Assembly: GCA_030248225.1 (NCBI GenBank) | Contig: JASANE010026736.1 | Coordinates: forward strand, 1 to 64,000 | Origin: Trileptium ribeirensis | Taxonomy: Eukaryota > Nematoda > Enoplea > Enoplida > Thoracostomopsidae | Direction of reading: 5' to 3' | DNA length: 64,000 bases | In this document: positions 26,201 through 39,700 of the stretch, piece by piece | Position numbering within the stretch: position 1 is the stretch's first letter | Layout of the letters: the number at the start of each line of letters is the position of its first letter | Made by a program: the position numbers and the translations under genes | Notes under the pieces: model-generated | What the model was told of the DNA's origin: nothing | Databases searched by the model: none | What the model saw: only the letters and a program-made list of their open reading frames with translations

Positions 26201-27667
26201 CTGCAGCTTTGATGAATAGCTGAACTTTATGGCAACAATATCCTGGTCGTTGCAGTGGTCCGGATATTGTTTGTCGAACCTTTGGGAGAAATAATATCGA
26301 TTGCCCAAATTTTGACATGTTATTGCGTGTTTTTGGTTTACGAGTGTTTATTAGAATATCAAGCGCGCTGAATACGATAGCTTGCCCATCTAGCGTCCGA
26401 CTTTACTATAGCATATTATTCAATGTGGTTTCAGGATTTTTCGGTCAACGAAACCGACGTCCGAAATGTTCCTTTTTCGTTTGTTTGGATATGTATTAGT
26501 ACAGGGCGCCAGGAATGGCCTATATACACTTTTCGGTGCGTCGGTTTTCAGAAATGTCAGCTGAATACTATGGTTTGGAAACATAGAGCCTGGTGCGAAT
26601 ATTTCTTGCACTTTCAGAGGTCTTCAAAAATCATTAGGGTTTACTGTCCCGATTTCCAGAATATAGTTTGGTGGTGTGTACATCAAACACAAACCTTGTT
26701 ACAGGTGATAACATATAATGACAGCTATAATAGATGTAACCACGCTTACTCCGTTTCACCCTCGCTTGCGAGATAACAGTATCGTAATGGAGCAATAAGT
26801 GTGTCGATGAAATGGGATTACAGAAGATGCGTAAAATAGAAAAATGCTTAAAGATAGCTGAGTTTGTCGCTATAATTTCGTTTGCGGTTTTCCAATAGTG
26901 GTCTTTCTGTCCCTACCAACTCCAGCAATCCCAGATTTGTTAAGGTCGGTGAAAGCTAACCAATTGCATAACTATTCACTTCGATTGTGAATTAGTTTCA
27001 GACAGTCATCAAAAACGTTTATGCATTCAAAAGTAAAAAGATATACCCTTAGTGGACAGAAAATTTTTAAGCGAATTTCGGTTATTCAAACGGAACGAGG
27101 AAGCTAGCGGAGTTTCCACTGAGTGCGCTAGATGGAAAGATTGTTAAAATTTCTGTTTTTGTCTGTTTCTGTTATTCATTTCTGTATGGACAGATTTCGA
27201 TAAATTTTTTATTCGATAGTAAAAATGACGAAAATGTTCATTTAGTCGAACGCAAACAGCTTCAACCCCATATTCAGAGTCAAAATGACAAAAATAAACA
27301 GGTTTAAGGGCTCTTTGCCAAATTTGGCCATATGGGTACCTGTTTTTCGCGGCGCATATCTCATGACACAAGCTTAGCATCTAAGAACCGAGACCATCAT
27401 ACAGAATCAGTTGATCGAGGTCCACAATATTGATTTTTTTAATTTCGATATGTTATTGTGTTTTTTACCGCACAACGAATGACTGTTAGGTTGTTAAACA
27501 TGCTTAATGCGATGGTTTTACTATTTAGAGTCCAGCATGCCTATATTATACTTTTCATTGTGTTTCAAAGATTTTCAGGTTAACGAATCCGATTTGCAAA
27601 ATGTAGCCCGTTTTCATTTGTTTGATTATCGCGTGCAAATACAATGATTTGGCTATATAGGGTACAA

Positions 27668-27737
<70 letters not shown>

Positions 27738-30700
27738 CGTTATATATATATATATATATTTCATGCCTTCTCTTATAATTTGCATTTGTTTAGTATCAGA
27801 GACCAGATTTCTAAAATATAGTCTGCCTTCAGTAGTTTCTTAATATTTTGAGTACAGGTCATCAAGAATGTATATATAGGTTCTTCGGTACACTGAATAC
27901 GAATGTCTAGTTATCTAAAGTCCAGCACGAATTTTGCACGCCATTTCAGATGTTATCAATGGATTTAGCGTCAATTAACCCGATTACCAAAATATAGTCT
28001 GTCTTCAGTATATTGGTACAGGTTATGAAGAAAGTTCTCTGTATAGGGTTTTCGGTACGCTTGTTTTTTGTCTAGAAACTAGCACGGATACTTCGTGCAT
28101 TTTGAGATGTTTTCGATGGGTTTAGGGCCGACGAGGTTTTACGTTTTTAATGGGCTTTGTGTTAGATGTTTTAGTGTAATATATACATCAAACGGAATGA
28201 CTATTACAAGTGATTGCACAGAATTTCCAGTTGAAGAAACCACGCTCACTTCGTTTCACCCTCGCTAGCAAGATACTAGTTGTATTGCATAATATTTGGA
28301 CCTACAACAATATTTTACTTCACTTCGTTTAATTTTAGGTCAAAAAAGGCGAAGCCACAGCCAAATACGTAATTTCGCCATTGACAAACGAAAAAATTCC
28401 GGCGGACAAACTGGCTGATCATATGCGATTCAATACCGTGGATCAGCAGTATTTTCAACAGAAAGAAAAAGAACTCGCCGAAAAACAAGAAGAGGAATAC
28501 GTATTTGCACCCGGTAGGTCTGTGTATGCCACAAATAGTCGGGAGTACGCGGTGGCACAGGATTCGGCTAGGTTAGGGCAGCCGAATAACTGTTTATATA
28601 TAATTGATATAGCATCCGTCATAATATCCTTCTGATGATGTATATATATTTTATGCATGTCTCTTCATGTAGGGTAAAGAGGTATAGGTTTATGAGTTCC
28701 ACAGGCGTTCCGGCAGTTGCCCTTGGTCGTGCACCCAGGTCGGCTTCCCAGCCACCCAGGTATGTGACTTCTCCACGAATCCAAAATTTTTCAAGGAAGT
28801 TTGATCTGGGGCCTCAGCTTTAACCTGGGGAACTGAAAATACCAAGCCACATTACCAAAATTTTCCTGTGGTTTGATCTGATGCCCCAGCTCTAACCTGG
28901 GAAACTGGAAATACCAAGCGGTGGCATTTTCCCACATGTTAGCTGAGGGACAACGATACCCGCTTAGGTCAACAGGGGTCATGTATTTTATATTTTCGTT
29001 GCATATTTATTATTTAAACACTGAAAATGGTTGTTTGTGCATGCCCCGCGCTTCATTTTAGCTAGGATTTCGTCAGATTTGTGCAGCTATTTTGCACATT
29101 CAGAAGTCTGCGGGGTGTGTTCGAAATAAACCGGTCAAATTCTGTAACAGAGTATGGCGCAAGCTTGGCTAACATAAATTGCGTTAAGCATCATCCACTG
29201 CGCGTGTAAACATTGTAAATCAGTCTATATTGAAGTAAAGTAACGTAATCTGCAACGCAGCCAGAAACTGCGTTCTTGTCAATGAACTGTATTTATTGAA
29301 ACTGTGAAAGCAGTATCACAGTATGTCTCATTTATAGCATTCTGATTATAAAGTTATCATTATTATCATCAACCTGACGGGCATTGGTTTTACCAACGCT
29401 AGCCTAAACAGTGTCTATGACCACTGATTAAAAATTTACATTCTATTATTTTCTCTTAGAACCATATAAACCAATAATGTCAAGTTTCCTACAGAAAAAC
29501 ATGTAACAAACGTATGTGTAGTAAAGGGAGGCGACTGGAGACAGAGCGAAAGTGCTTATTCTATGCTCCATGCGTTGTAAGCATATTCAGTTTGACGCAG
29601 TATACGCAAGTTTGTATAGTGGAAGGCATTTTTGCTCTGGGTGTCCAAAAACCGACATATTGATCGATATATATATTATTAGTTTCCTCAGTCTTTTTAA
29701 AGTTTTAGAAAGGCAATGATGTCATCGCAATACATTAAGTTAAATGTAAAACATGTTTTAAATCCACTGTACCTTCATTTCTTTTTTCATCAGTTATAAG
29801 TTTCGAAGACCAGGTTTCGGTATCCGGTTTAATTGGACGTTTCCGGTTGCTGGTTCCGGTTACTATATATATTATGTTCAATTATCGCCGTAATTGCAGT
29901 TTACGGGCTGAGAATACAAAAATCGGCTGTTTTCACGCAATTGTTTATTTGATTCATCTTGTTGTACGATAGTTGCAAAACAATAACAGTAACGGTGTAA
30001 GAATGTTCGAATTTCTTGTAAGCTTGAGTAATTACAGATGTTAAATTTATTTCATGATTGTGAGGTTTTGTTTAATCTTTGTTGCTTAGCCAGCCGTAGC
30101 CGCAACTACCTTTGGTGTTTTTGCGTTCAATTATAAGCGAGAGACTCGAAGATGACCATTTTTAGACGAGACGAGGCGGCGTCATTTCCAATTATTGTTG
30201 CTTTCAACGGATAGTAATGGTGTTGTTGGTCGTTTTTTCTCGTGTAGTGTTTACCACTGCTCAGCATTATTTTTTGTTTCATGTTTTTAGGCATGGACAT
30301 TAGTGCAAATATCAGGGATTTTGCTAAGCGCCGTACGGACATTTTTGGCACTGGCGCCGAAGAGACTGTTATCGGACGAATGGTAAGCAAAATTAATTTG
30401 ATTGGTATATTGTACATTATATTTGTGTGCAGGGATGGAGTTACGATCCGAAAAAGAGTGGGGTCCGGTCCCACTTACATTGGCAAAAACGGGAGCCCAA
30501 CAGAATTGTTTAACCATTTCATATTATATCCACAATCGCATTGTAACAAAAATGGTCTGCAGCTGCTACTCCGAAAGAGTATTTTAGCAAAATTCCTGTA
30601 TTTATATTGTAATGCGTATATGAAATGTGTGAAAAGTTGGTGCAAACTCTTTATCCTCCTCGCTTTACATCTTTTATGACGTCATTCAATCATTCTTTAG

Positions 30701-33700
30701 ACGCCTTAACACCGATTAAGAATTCTGGCGATTGCACTCTCTATACCTCGTGGCTACGCCCTCGTTTGTGTGTTTATTTGAATTTGCGTATTTAAATAAC
30801 TGTATATTTGTGTGCATATATGTCGTCGTATATCTTGCATCATCAAAAGATCACGAAGGACATACTCAGCATTTACAATGTGTCCATCGGGCCGATACTC
30901 TTCTATGTCAGCGGCACATGGTGGATCAAGTTCAGCCACGTTACATCACATAGACGTGTTCGAGTATTTCTGCAGACGGAACGCTTGGCAATTCAAGATT
31001 TGACCGTATAATGAACAATATTCTAAAAACTCGGACCGGTCATCTGGTGTCAACTTTCCATCGGCTAAAACAGGTACTTGTTAGACTACTAGGTCACATA
31101 CTTCGGGTGAAGGACACATGCACGTCCCAACGGCTTGCAACGGCTACAGCACGTTGGACCGGACCAAGAGCCATCCCATCGAGTCTTGGAAGCGACAAGT
31201 CATCCAGGACTTCGAACAGTGGTTCTGTTTTAGACAATGGCGCAAAGATCCAGTCTTGACTATGATCTCTTCAGCCAACGACATAGAAAATTGGCGAGAA
31301 ATGGTGGATATGAAGGCACCGTGCAATCGCAGGGTAAGGTAATCAGATAATATGCCATCATGTAACTAGATATATTTAAGAGTTATGGCGCTTTTTTGTG
31401 TTATATACTGCGGAATCTTTTTCTGTAAAAACTCCGCAGTATGACCTAGATTTAAAAAATAAAATACTAACCGTCGTTTACTTTTATTCAAATTTAGATT
31501 GGCGAAGAAGAAACTAAAACGGTGGATCCGAAAGCAATTTGGGACGGTCACACGGCAACCATGGAGTCGACTGCAATGCACGCAGCGTCGCATATTACGC
31601 TAGAAGAGCAAATTGCCCAAATTCACAAGTCAAAGGGATTGAGGTTAGCTTTTTGCTTGATAACTGAAACGGAGCGAGCGAAGCTAGCGGAGTTTCCACT
31701 GAGGGCGCTAGGCAGAAAATCGTGAAAATTTATTTTTTGTCTGTTTCTATCATTAATAACTCATCTTCGGATGGATGGATTTCGGTAAATTTTTTCATTC
31801 CTTGCCTAATATGACGAGGATGTGCCTTTAGTTCAACGCGAACATCTCCGATCGCATTTTCTTGGTCAAATTGCAAAAATAGGGCTCTTTGTCAAATGTG
31901 ATCATACCAGTCTTTCGCAGCCTATATCTCGTGACACCGGTTTCGCATCGAATAATAGCTCATCGAAATTTACAACTTTTGTGTCTACGACTTTTTTGTG
32001 GCACCCGAACTCAGTTCATCGACCCTTTGCCATAAATAGCAATTTTTTTCAAATTTCGCAATGTTATTGCTACTTTGTACCTTACAATGAGTGCCTATTT
32101 GGTTATCAAGCACGCTGGGTACGGTGTTTTGCTTTATGAGTCAAATTTCTATATTATACCTTTTCTTGGGGTTTCAAGGATTTTCTGGGCCACGAACCCG
32201 ATTTCCAATATTCATTGCGTTTTCAGTTGTCTATGTATTGCGCACAGGGCATCAAGAATGGTCTATAATGTAGGTATTTCTTAAGGCTGGACACAATTAT
32301 ATGGTTATCTAGTGTCCACGGTGTATATTTCATGAGTTTTCAATTGGTTTAGGACCGATGTTTGGCTATCTAGAAAAAATCACAAATATTTTGTTTTCTG
32401 TCGGTTTATTGTCGAGGTGGTTTTAGGGTTTACAACAGGTTGAGGGTTCAAGAGGTTTTAGGATTGTATATTCATGGAAAACAGCCTGCTACAGGTTATT
32501 AAACAAAATAACTTAAAAATGAAACCACGCTCGCTCCGTTTCAAACTCGATTGCGTGTTTTTAGTTAACTGCGCAAGCAAAAACACCAACAATCAGTCTT
32601 TTAACATGTGGTCTATGTTGGAGCTCGAGTCGCGGATAAAAATTGTATTCGGCAATATTTGATTGCGATCCTTTTTTACGACTTCCTCTATGCTGGCGAA
32701 CTTTAGATAGATACTGTAACGGAGGATGCTTAGTTTAGCTGTTGAAGTATATACATACTGACTAATTTCAAACCAGTGTCACAGCCATCACCGTCGTCGT
32801 ATACTAGCTGATTATGCAAACAAATAATTTTATAAGTTAAACTTTACTGACAACAGAAGTCGTTCTTCTCAACAAAAATTTACCCGAAAATAATAATCAT
32901 CGTTCAGAAATAATGATCGTTTACCAATACCAAAAATTAAAGAATAGCACAGTCATAATTGATCATTCATTGATGTAACATAACAAAATATTAAAAACAT
33001 CATATAATTTGTAAGCAATGCTGCATCGAATACCAACAATCTCCAATGAACTTCGACTAATTAAACAACAACCTCATAACACTTTCGGGTCATACATTTT
33101 ATTGAAAATTATCTGGCGCTTGGATAGGTATCGCCAACATATATCGCAGCTAGAGAAGCAGCAAAATGAACATGCCTTTGGAACATTTTGTTAAAGAAAA
33201 CAGTAAGATTTGATTTTTGTACGAAAACTTTTCTACCCGAAGCCTTCGGTCACAAAATAGAGACAGACGAGAAGAAGCGTGTACAAAGTCATTGTGCCCA
33301 GAAATCGATCATATCTGTCCTGTACCATATCTGTCCCACAAACAGAGGTGTTAACTCGTAACTAGGCTGTGTAGTATAGAGTCTATATTTTGAGCACGTA
33401 TAGTAAAAGCTTGGGGAAAATAACTAGAGAAAACAGCGTTTACACTGATGAATGAGCTCGTTCAAAGTTTTCAATCATTATCTTATTAACCTTGACTCTC
33501 TATCGGTGCACTAAATCAATAATAAAGATAGTCGCTAAAGGTTTCAGTCAATTTTACTTCTAAGATGATGGTTTGCCATTTATAATAAATTTCGGCCCGA
33601 AAGAACAAATTGTAAACGATTTCGAATATGTTCATACCTATGCAAACAATAAACCAATTATTCGCGTTGGTTGTGTTTGTGGTCATGACTTGCGGTTGCG

Positions 33701-36700
33701 ATACTTCGATTTCACGCTGAATAGCAATCTCTGTTTATATCTTTGAATTCTTCAAATGATTTTTGCTTGTTTTTTTTAGTGCCGATAAAGACAAAGAGCG
33801 CATTGGGCCGAAAACTGGCGGTAGTAACGAGTTGAGCAGCCGTTCCACGGCGCAGCCACCGATGCCGCCAGTTCCACCGCCACCAAAATCCTCAGCCGCC
33901 CCGGTACCGCCACCACCACCGGCCGTAGTGCCTCCGCCACGACCTCCACCACCACAACAACCACCGCCGCCGCCCACGCCATCGTCTACTGTTGTTGCAT
34001 CAACGGTGGCTGCAGTGTCTATGCGACCGCCAATAAGGCCAGTTGTAGCACCAATTGCTGCTGCAGTGCCGCGACCTGCAATCGGAATTATTCCACCGGC
34101 AGGCGGTGGTGCTGCCACTGTCTTACCGATCGGCGGGATTCATCCACGCCCTCCACAACCGCATGTTATGCTTCTGCAACATGGCGCTGCACGGCCACCG
34201 ATACCCGCGATGCCTCCAAGTGAGTGTATCAAAAAATTATTAATTTTTAGTTCAGTCGCAAAATGTTTTTGTTCAGCATAATATCGTAGAATATGGTGCG
34301 TTCACACGTTCAAATTATTTGCTCAAAATTTTACCTCAAACTTACCCCTGGTTGTGTGGGAGTAGTTACCCCCTCACTTCTAGGCGGGTGGTCTTGGTAT
34401 CGTGGTCAAAATTCATTCCAGCCCACCCCCTCCAGGTTTAGAGGGTTATTTGAAAAAATTTTTACTCGACACCACACTACTTTTGAGGGATCTTAGTGCC
34501 CCCAAAAACTGGGGGTGGTAACAGATTTTTATCCATGATACCATGCCCCCAAAGGCGAGGAGGTAACTACCCCACAAATTCAGGAAGTAAAGTCGGAATG
34601 GATCACGTCATGTCCGATATTTTCAGAGCGCAGTGCAACGTAGTGGAAATTGCGTGTTGCAGGGGTGAAACCTTTCATATTCTGTCTGTGTGATTGGTCA
34701 TAATTCAGGAACGACATAACCGATTGTAATGATCTTGGAGTCATTGGAATCTACATAGTCGATTTACTGTGTATATCCCCGTGCGGTTTTTGATTTGAGG
34801 TCTGGTCCTATGGTCACAGGTCAAAATGACGGTTTTTGCCCCATTTTAGTATCCTTCACGAAAGCAGGGTTATTTTTATTTTAACTTTCGAATTTTGTTC
34901 TCTGGTTCGTATTATTTCATAGTAAAATGATAAATGTTTTTTGCTTTTTTTTGTTTTTTGAGTTGTGGGTTTGAGGTATTGCACCCTTATGGCTCCTCGA
35001 AAGCTGATAGCTTGCACTTGGGGTTTTTCAGGCTTGGGAAATTTATTGCCGGTGTTAGCTTTGTTCTAACTTGTGTGGTATTGTGTGATATCCACATATA
35101 GCATATCGACCTATGCTATCGAGAGCTGACTGGCTGTGCACACAAAAAGTGTAGGTGTGCGTGTTCTTCACTACGCTCTGCAATGTCGATAGAGTTAAGT
35201 AGCTATATGGTGATTTCGAACGGTGTCATACTCTTCTAAAGAAATCACCATAAACTCTCGGTAGTATGAATTTGCAAAGAATTTAGTAGTATTTATATAA
35301 CTAATTTTTGTTTTAGATATCAGTCCTGTTGCAGTTGCCGCAAACCCGCAGCAACAAATGGTCGCCGTGCTGCAACAACAGATTGCAGCCGCACGGCGTG
35401 CAACCGCAGTTGTTGCGGGAGGCGGCCCGTTGACAACGGTACCCGCTGGAGTCGTACCCGCGGTCGTTGGCTCTCAGCAGCCCTCGGCAGCTACCACTGC
35501 TGCTGCAGTAGGCAACGTTGGATCAGATGAGCCTGCGGCGAAAAGGGCTAAGACCGAAGATCAGTTAATCCCAGAATCAGAATGGCTAGCTGCGAACAGG
35601 GTAGGTGATATTTTTTTATTTGTGACTTAAGTATTCTCTTGAAATTAAGTAATTTTAAGATCATTTTTCGTCATTTTGCTTGATTAGTTTAAATAGTTAT
35701 TGTTAGATATGTGTTTATGTGTGTTACGTATAATCAATACCTAGTGAAACGTAGTGGAGATTATGTGTTGCAGGGGTGAAACGTTTTAAATTCCGTCTGT
35801 GCTTGTGTGGTCGGCCATAACTCGGGAACGACTTGACCGATTTTCATTATCTTATACTCATTAGAACCGGCGTGGTTGTACATCCCCGAGCGTTTTTGAT
35901 TTAGAGTCTGGTTCCGGGGTCAGGGGTCAAAGGTTATTTTTATCTTAACGTTCGAATTTTTTGGTTCGTTATATTTCATAGTAAAATGATAAATTCCGAT
36001 GCATCTTTTTTTTGTTTTTCGATTAAGGTTCTGTTTCTAGATTTATGGGTTTGAGGTACGGGGGTATACCGTCCCAATGGTTCCTCGACCTCAGAATTTG
36101 GTAAATTTGTTTTGACGTCTTCGGTGGCTGATAATTTTCACGAGGGGGTTTTCCGGCATGGGAAAACTTACTGTCGGTGCTGGTTTTGTTCTGTTACCCA
36201 TGGTTCTATGGTTACGGGGTTATGACGCTCCATGGTTCGGGATCAGAGGTCAAAATGAGGGTTTGTCTCCTCATTTTAGTACCCTTCAGGGAAGCAAGGT
36301 TATTTTTATCTTAACTTTCGATTTTTTCTGTGGATGGTTTTATTTTATATTAAAATGATAAATGGTAATGCTTCTTTTTTGTTTTTCGATTAACGCTCCG
36401 GTTTCAGTGTTATGGGGTTTGAGATATTGTCCCAGTGGTTCCTCTACCCAAAATTCGAAAATTTGTTCTGACGACCTGGGCGGCTTAAAAGTTTCAATTG
36501 GGGGTTTTCGGGTATGAGAAATTCTTTTCCGGTGTTGGTTATGCTCTGGGGCCCATGGGTACGGTGGTATGGCGTGCCCAAGGTTATGGGGTCAGACAGC
36601 AAAAAATAGTTTTTGTACCTTATTTTAGCACCGCAAGCAAGTTTATTTTTGCCATAACTTTCGATATTCTTTTCTTTACTTGGTTTTATTTCATAGTAAA

Positions 36701-39700
36701 ATGATAAATGCATATGCGTCTTTTTTGGATTTCGATTAAGCCTCCGGCTTTAGAATTATGGGGTTTGAGTTATGGTGCCCCAATGGTTCCTCGACCCAAA
36801 CTTCAAAAAATTTGTTCTGTCGTCCTGGGCTGCTAAACAGTTTCGCTTGGGAGTTTTCGGGCATGGGAAGCTCATTGCCGGTGTATGGTGCAGCCATTGT
36901 TCATCAACCCAAAATTCCTAATTTTACTGTTATGTCCTTTGAGGCTGATAGCTTGCACTTGTGGGTTTTGGGGCATGGTAAACTTATAGCCGGTGTTAGT
37001 TTTGTTCTAAGTTCTGCGGTATTGTGTCATATCCGCACATCTACATTATGCTATCGAGAGCTGACTGGCTGCGGATGCAAAAGGCGTAGGTGTACCTATA
37101 CTTCACTACGTTCTGCAATCTCGATATAGTTACTAGTTTTAAACTTGAAATGAACCAGCCTTGTAAGTGATACTATCAAGTACGCTAGATGATTCAATAT
37201 TACATTTGAATTGTTATTAACTTGTGAAGAGATGTCATAATAGATTCATTAGTAGTAGTTAACGAAGTAAACACCTTCATTTTTCGTGTTTTTCTTCTCC
37301 TTGACACAAGAAAACACACGCTTTTCGATCGATATTACAGGGTCCAGTGACAATACGAGCACAGCTGCCGGTCGTTGCCGAATGGAATTTGACGGGACAA
37401 GTTTTGTCTTTCAATTTGCCGATTACGGATCCGGTTAGCGTTTTTCTTCGTTCTATTCGTTTAAAGAATTTATTTAAAGAAGAAGATTTAAATGTCAAAT
37501 ACAAAAATGTGCAGTACGAGAGCCAAACTGTTTTACAATAATTTTACTTATATACCGTCCATACTGTTGGCGGTGTGTATTGTTTCACAGTTGTGCGCGA
37601 GTAAACCTAACCTGCGCCCGCTGTTCATCCTAATTCTTGTTAAATGGAAAAAAGTTTTGCGAACTTTATGTATTGAAGCAAACATTTGCATATTTCTGTT
37701 TGCGAATGTCAAAATTGTTTGTGAACGAAATATTATCGCGTTTGAATTAAAAAGGGTCACATTCGCGAACATTAACTGACAAACTACATGGCTTGACTTA
37801 CTTTTTTGGCTCTAAACCTTCCTGGCAGTTTGCTTCACCTGGTTAAAGCACCTTTGGATGACGACAAAACGTGATATGTTTTCAAAAATTCCTTTCCAAA
37901 GCTAAAAATTTGATTCGATTACGCAATTAAAATCGATTATTTTTGCACTTGTAGCCACTTCCAGAAATGACTGCTGTTTGTCCAAGATTTTTTCGTTCGA
38001 GTCTTTTTCGATGCTCGCTCGAACAATATATTTTTTGAATAAAAGTGTTTAAAGACCCCGTTGGACGTGTTCAACGTCTGATCAAACTGTGCTTGATCGT
38101 ACGTCTTAAATGTGAAAAACGGTTAGTAAAAAATTTAAAAATATCTTACATGTTAATGGAAAAAAATTGGAATAATAAAATGCTGTTAATAATTATAATA
38201 TACTAAGCATCACAAGTGCCGAGATTCCAACTACCGTCGAGACTTCTTGAAAATATTAAATTTTTTATAATGTTATTTCTGTAAAACTGTAGTCCACGAA
38301 AGGATGGGCATCAAGACGTGGAACAATAAATTTTTATGCCTTCGGGGAAGAAACAAATACTTGATGAGATCCAAAGAATTTGAAATTGAGCTCTAAAAGA
38401 TGGGTTGTTTGGTCTCAGCTTGTCAAGAAGGAATATAAAAGCAAAGGCTTTTATACCCTTATGTAAAAGAACACGTGAATTAATACGTAGTTACTGACGT
38501 CATTAAAATAAAAGGTAGCAAATTTACAAGGTTTATAACGTGAAAGCCGTGAAAATAATGTTTTACATGTCAAGATGTTGAGCTAGGAATCTAAGTCTCA
38601 AAAAATGTTCTCGTCTAGACAAAAATGTAGAGTTATGAGTGTCACCGAATTTTATCGCAATTAAATATTATAAGGCTCAACTAGCACTGGCTATCATATT
38701 TAAACATACGAATGTTGTTTCAAACTGTTGGGCATACGTTTTAAAAATTGTTTTGTCGTTCTGTTGTGTTCGATGTTCGCTCGAAACCTTGTGGCAGGGA
38801 ATATGTGATGTGACCTTTTTCGTTTCTAGTTTACACAACTAGTTTCTACAAAAATATTTTTATGTTGTTCTCTCCCTGCCCAAAGCGACTGTCGTGTTTC
38901 GAGCGAACATCGAATTGTCTTGGTAACAGATTCATGAATAACAAAACATCCAACATATTATTTCAAATAACACTAAAATGTCAGATCGAGTATTTATTTC
39001 AAATCCACACTTAGCAGGTTCATGCATGCCCGAACGGATGTGGACTACGTCTATGGGCCTATCGAAAAGGGTTGGAACAGAAATAGTTTTCATAGACAAA
39101 CATCGAACGGCCCTGAAATGACAGCGGTCAGTTATGAGAGACACAACATGTGTATTGTATAAAAATAGGTAGTTTGATTTTTCAGGTATCTGTGATTAAA
39201 GCAAAGATTCAGGATGCAGTTGGAATGCCGACCAGCAAGCAGAAGCTTAGCTGTGACGTAAGTGTTGGCTTCTACGTTTTTGACATTGCGTTCTGATCGG
39301 CGGTTTCCGTTTACAGCTTTCTTAAAGACTTCTACGTAATACGTAACCAAACAACTGAAGACTATATTCTAGACATCGGGTCCATCCAAAAATGAGTTAT
39401 GAATGAGAGCGACAGACAGAAAGAAATGTTCACGATTTTTCCTTTAAGGGAAGCTAATAGCGCAGTCAGTGGAAACTGCTCACTTCGCTCGCTCCGTTTC
39501 AATTAGGAATTGTTACTGGGGTTTTAAATCTGCTCAAGACTACTTAATAAATATTGTAGGTACTTATTGTTCTCTTACGCTTTTGTATGTTATGGAGAAT
39601 CTGAATCAAAATCGAACATGAGAAGATTTTCAAGAATACGGTCTGGGCGAACACATGGATTTTCTGGGTGTACACAGAGTAGGGCGCTGGATTGACCAAT

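Noticed and set aside
27555..27785. Minus-strand Ile/Tyr-repeat frame
   Set aside because: Translation of the TA microsatellite.
29805..29870. Cluster of CCGGTT motifs resembling hAT subterminal repeats
   Set aside because: No terminal inverted repeat or flanking duplication could be identified, so the cluster is not called as an element.
33735..34118. Minus-strand Gly/Ala-rich open frame
   Set aside because: It is the antisense of the proline-rich exon 13 of SF3A1; GC-rich CCN codons read as GGN on the other strand.
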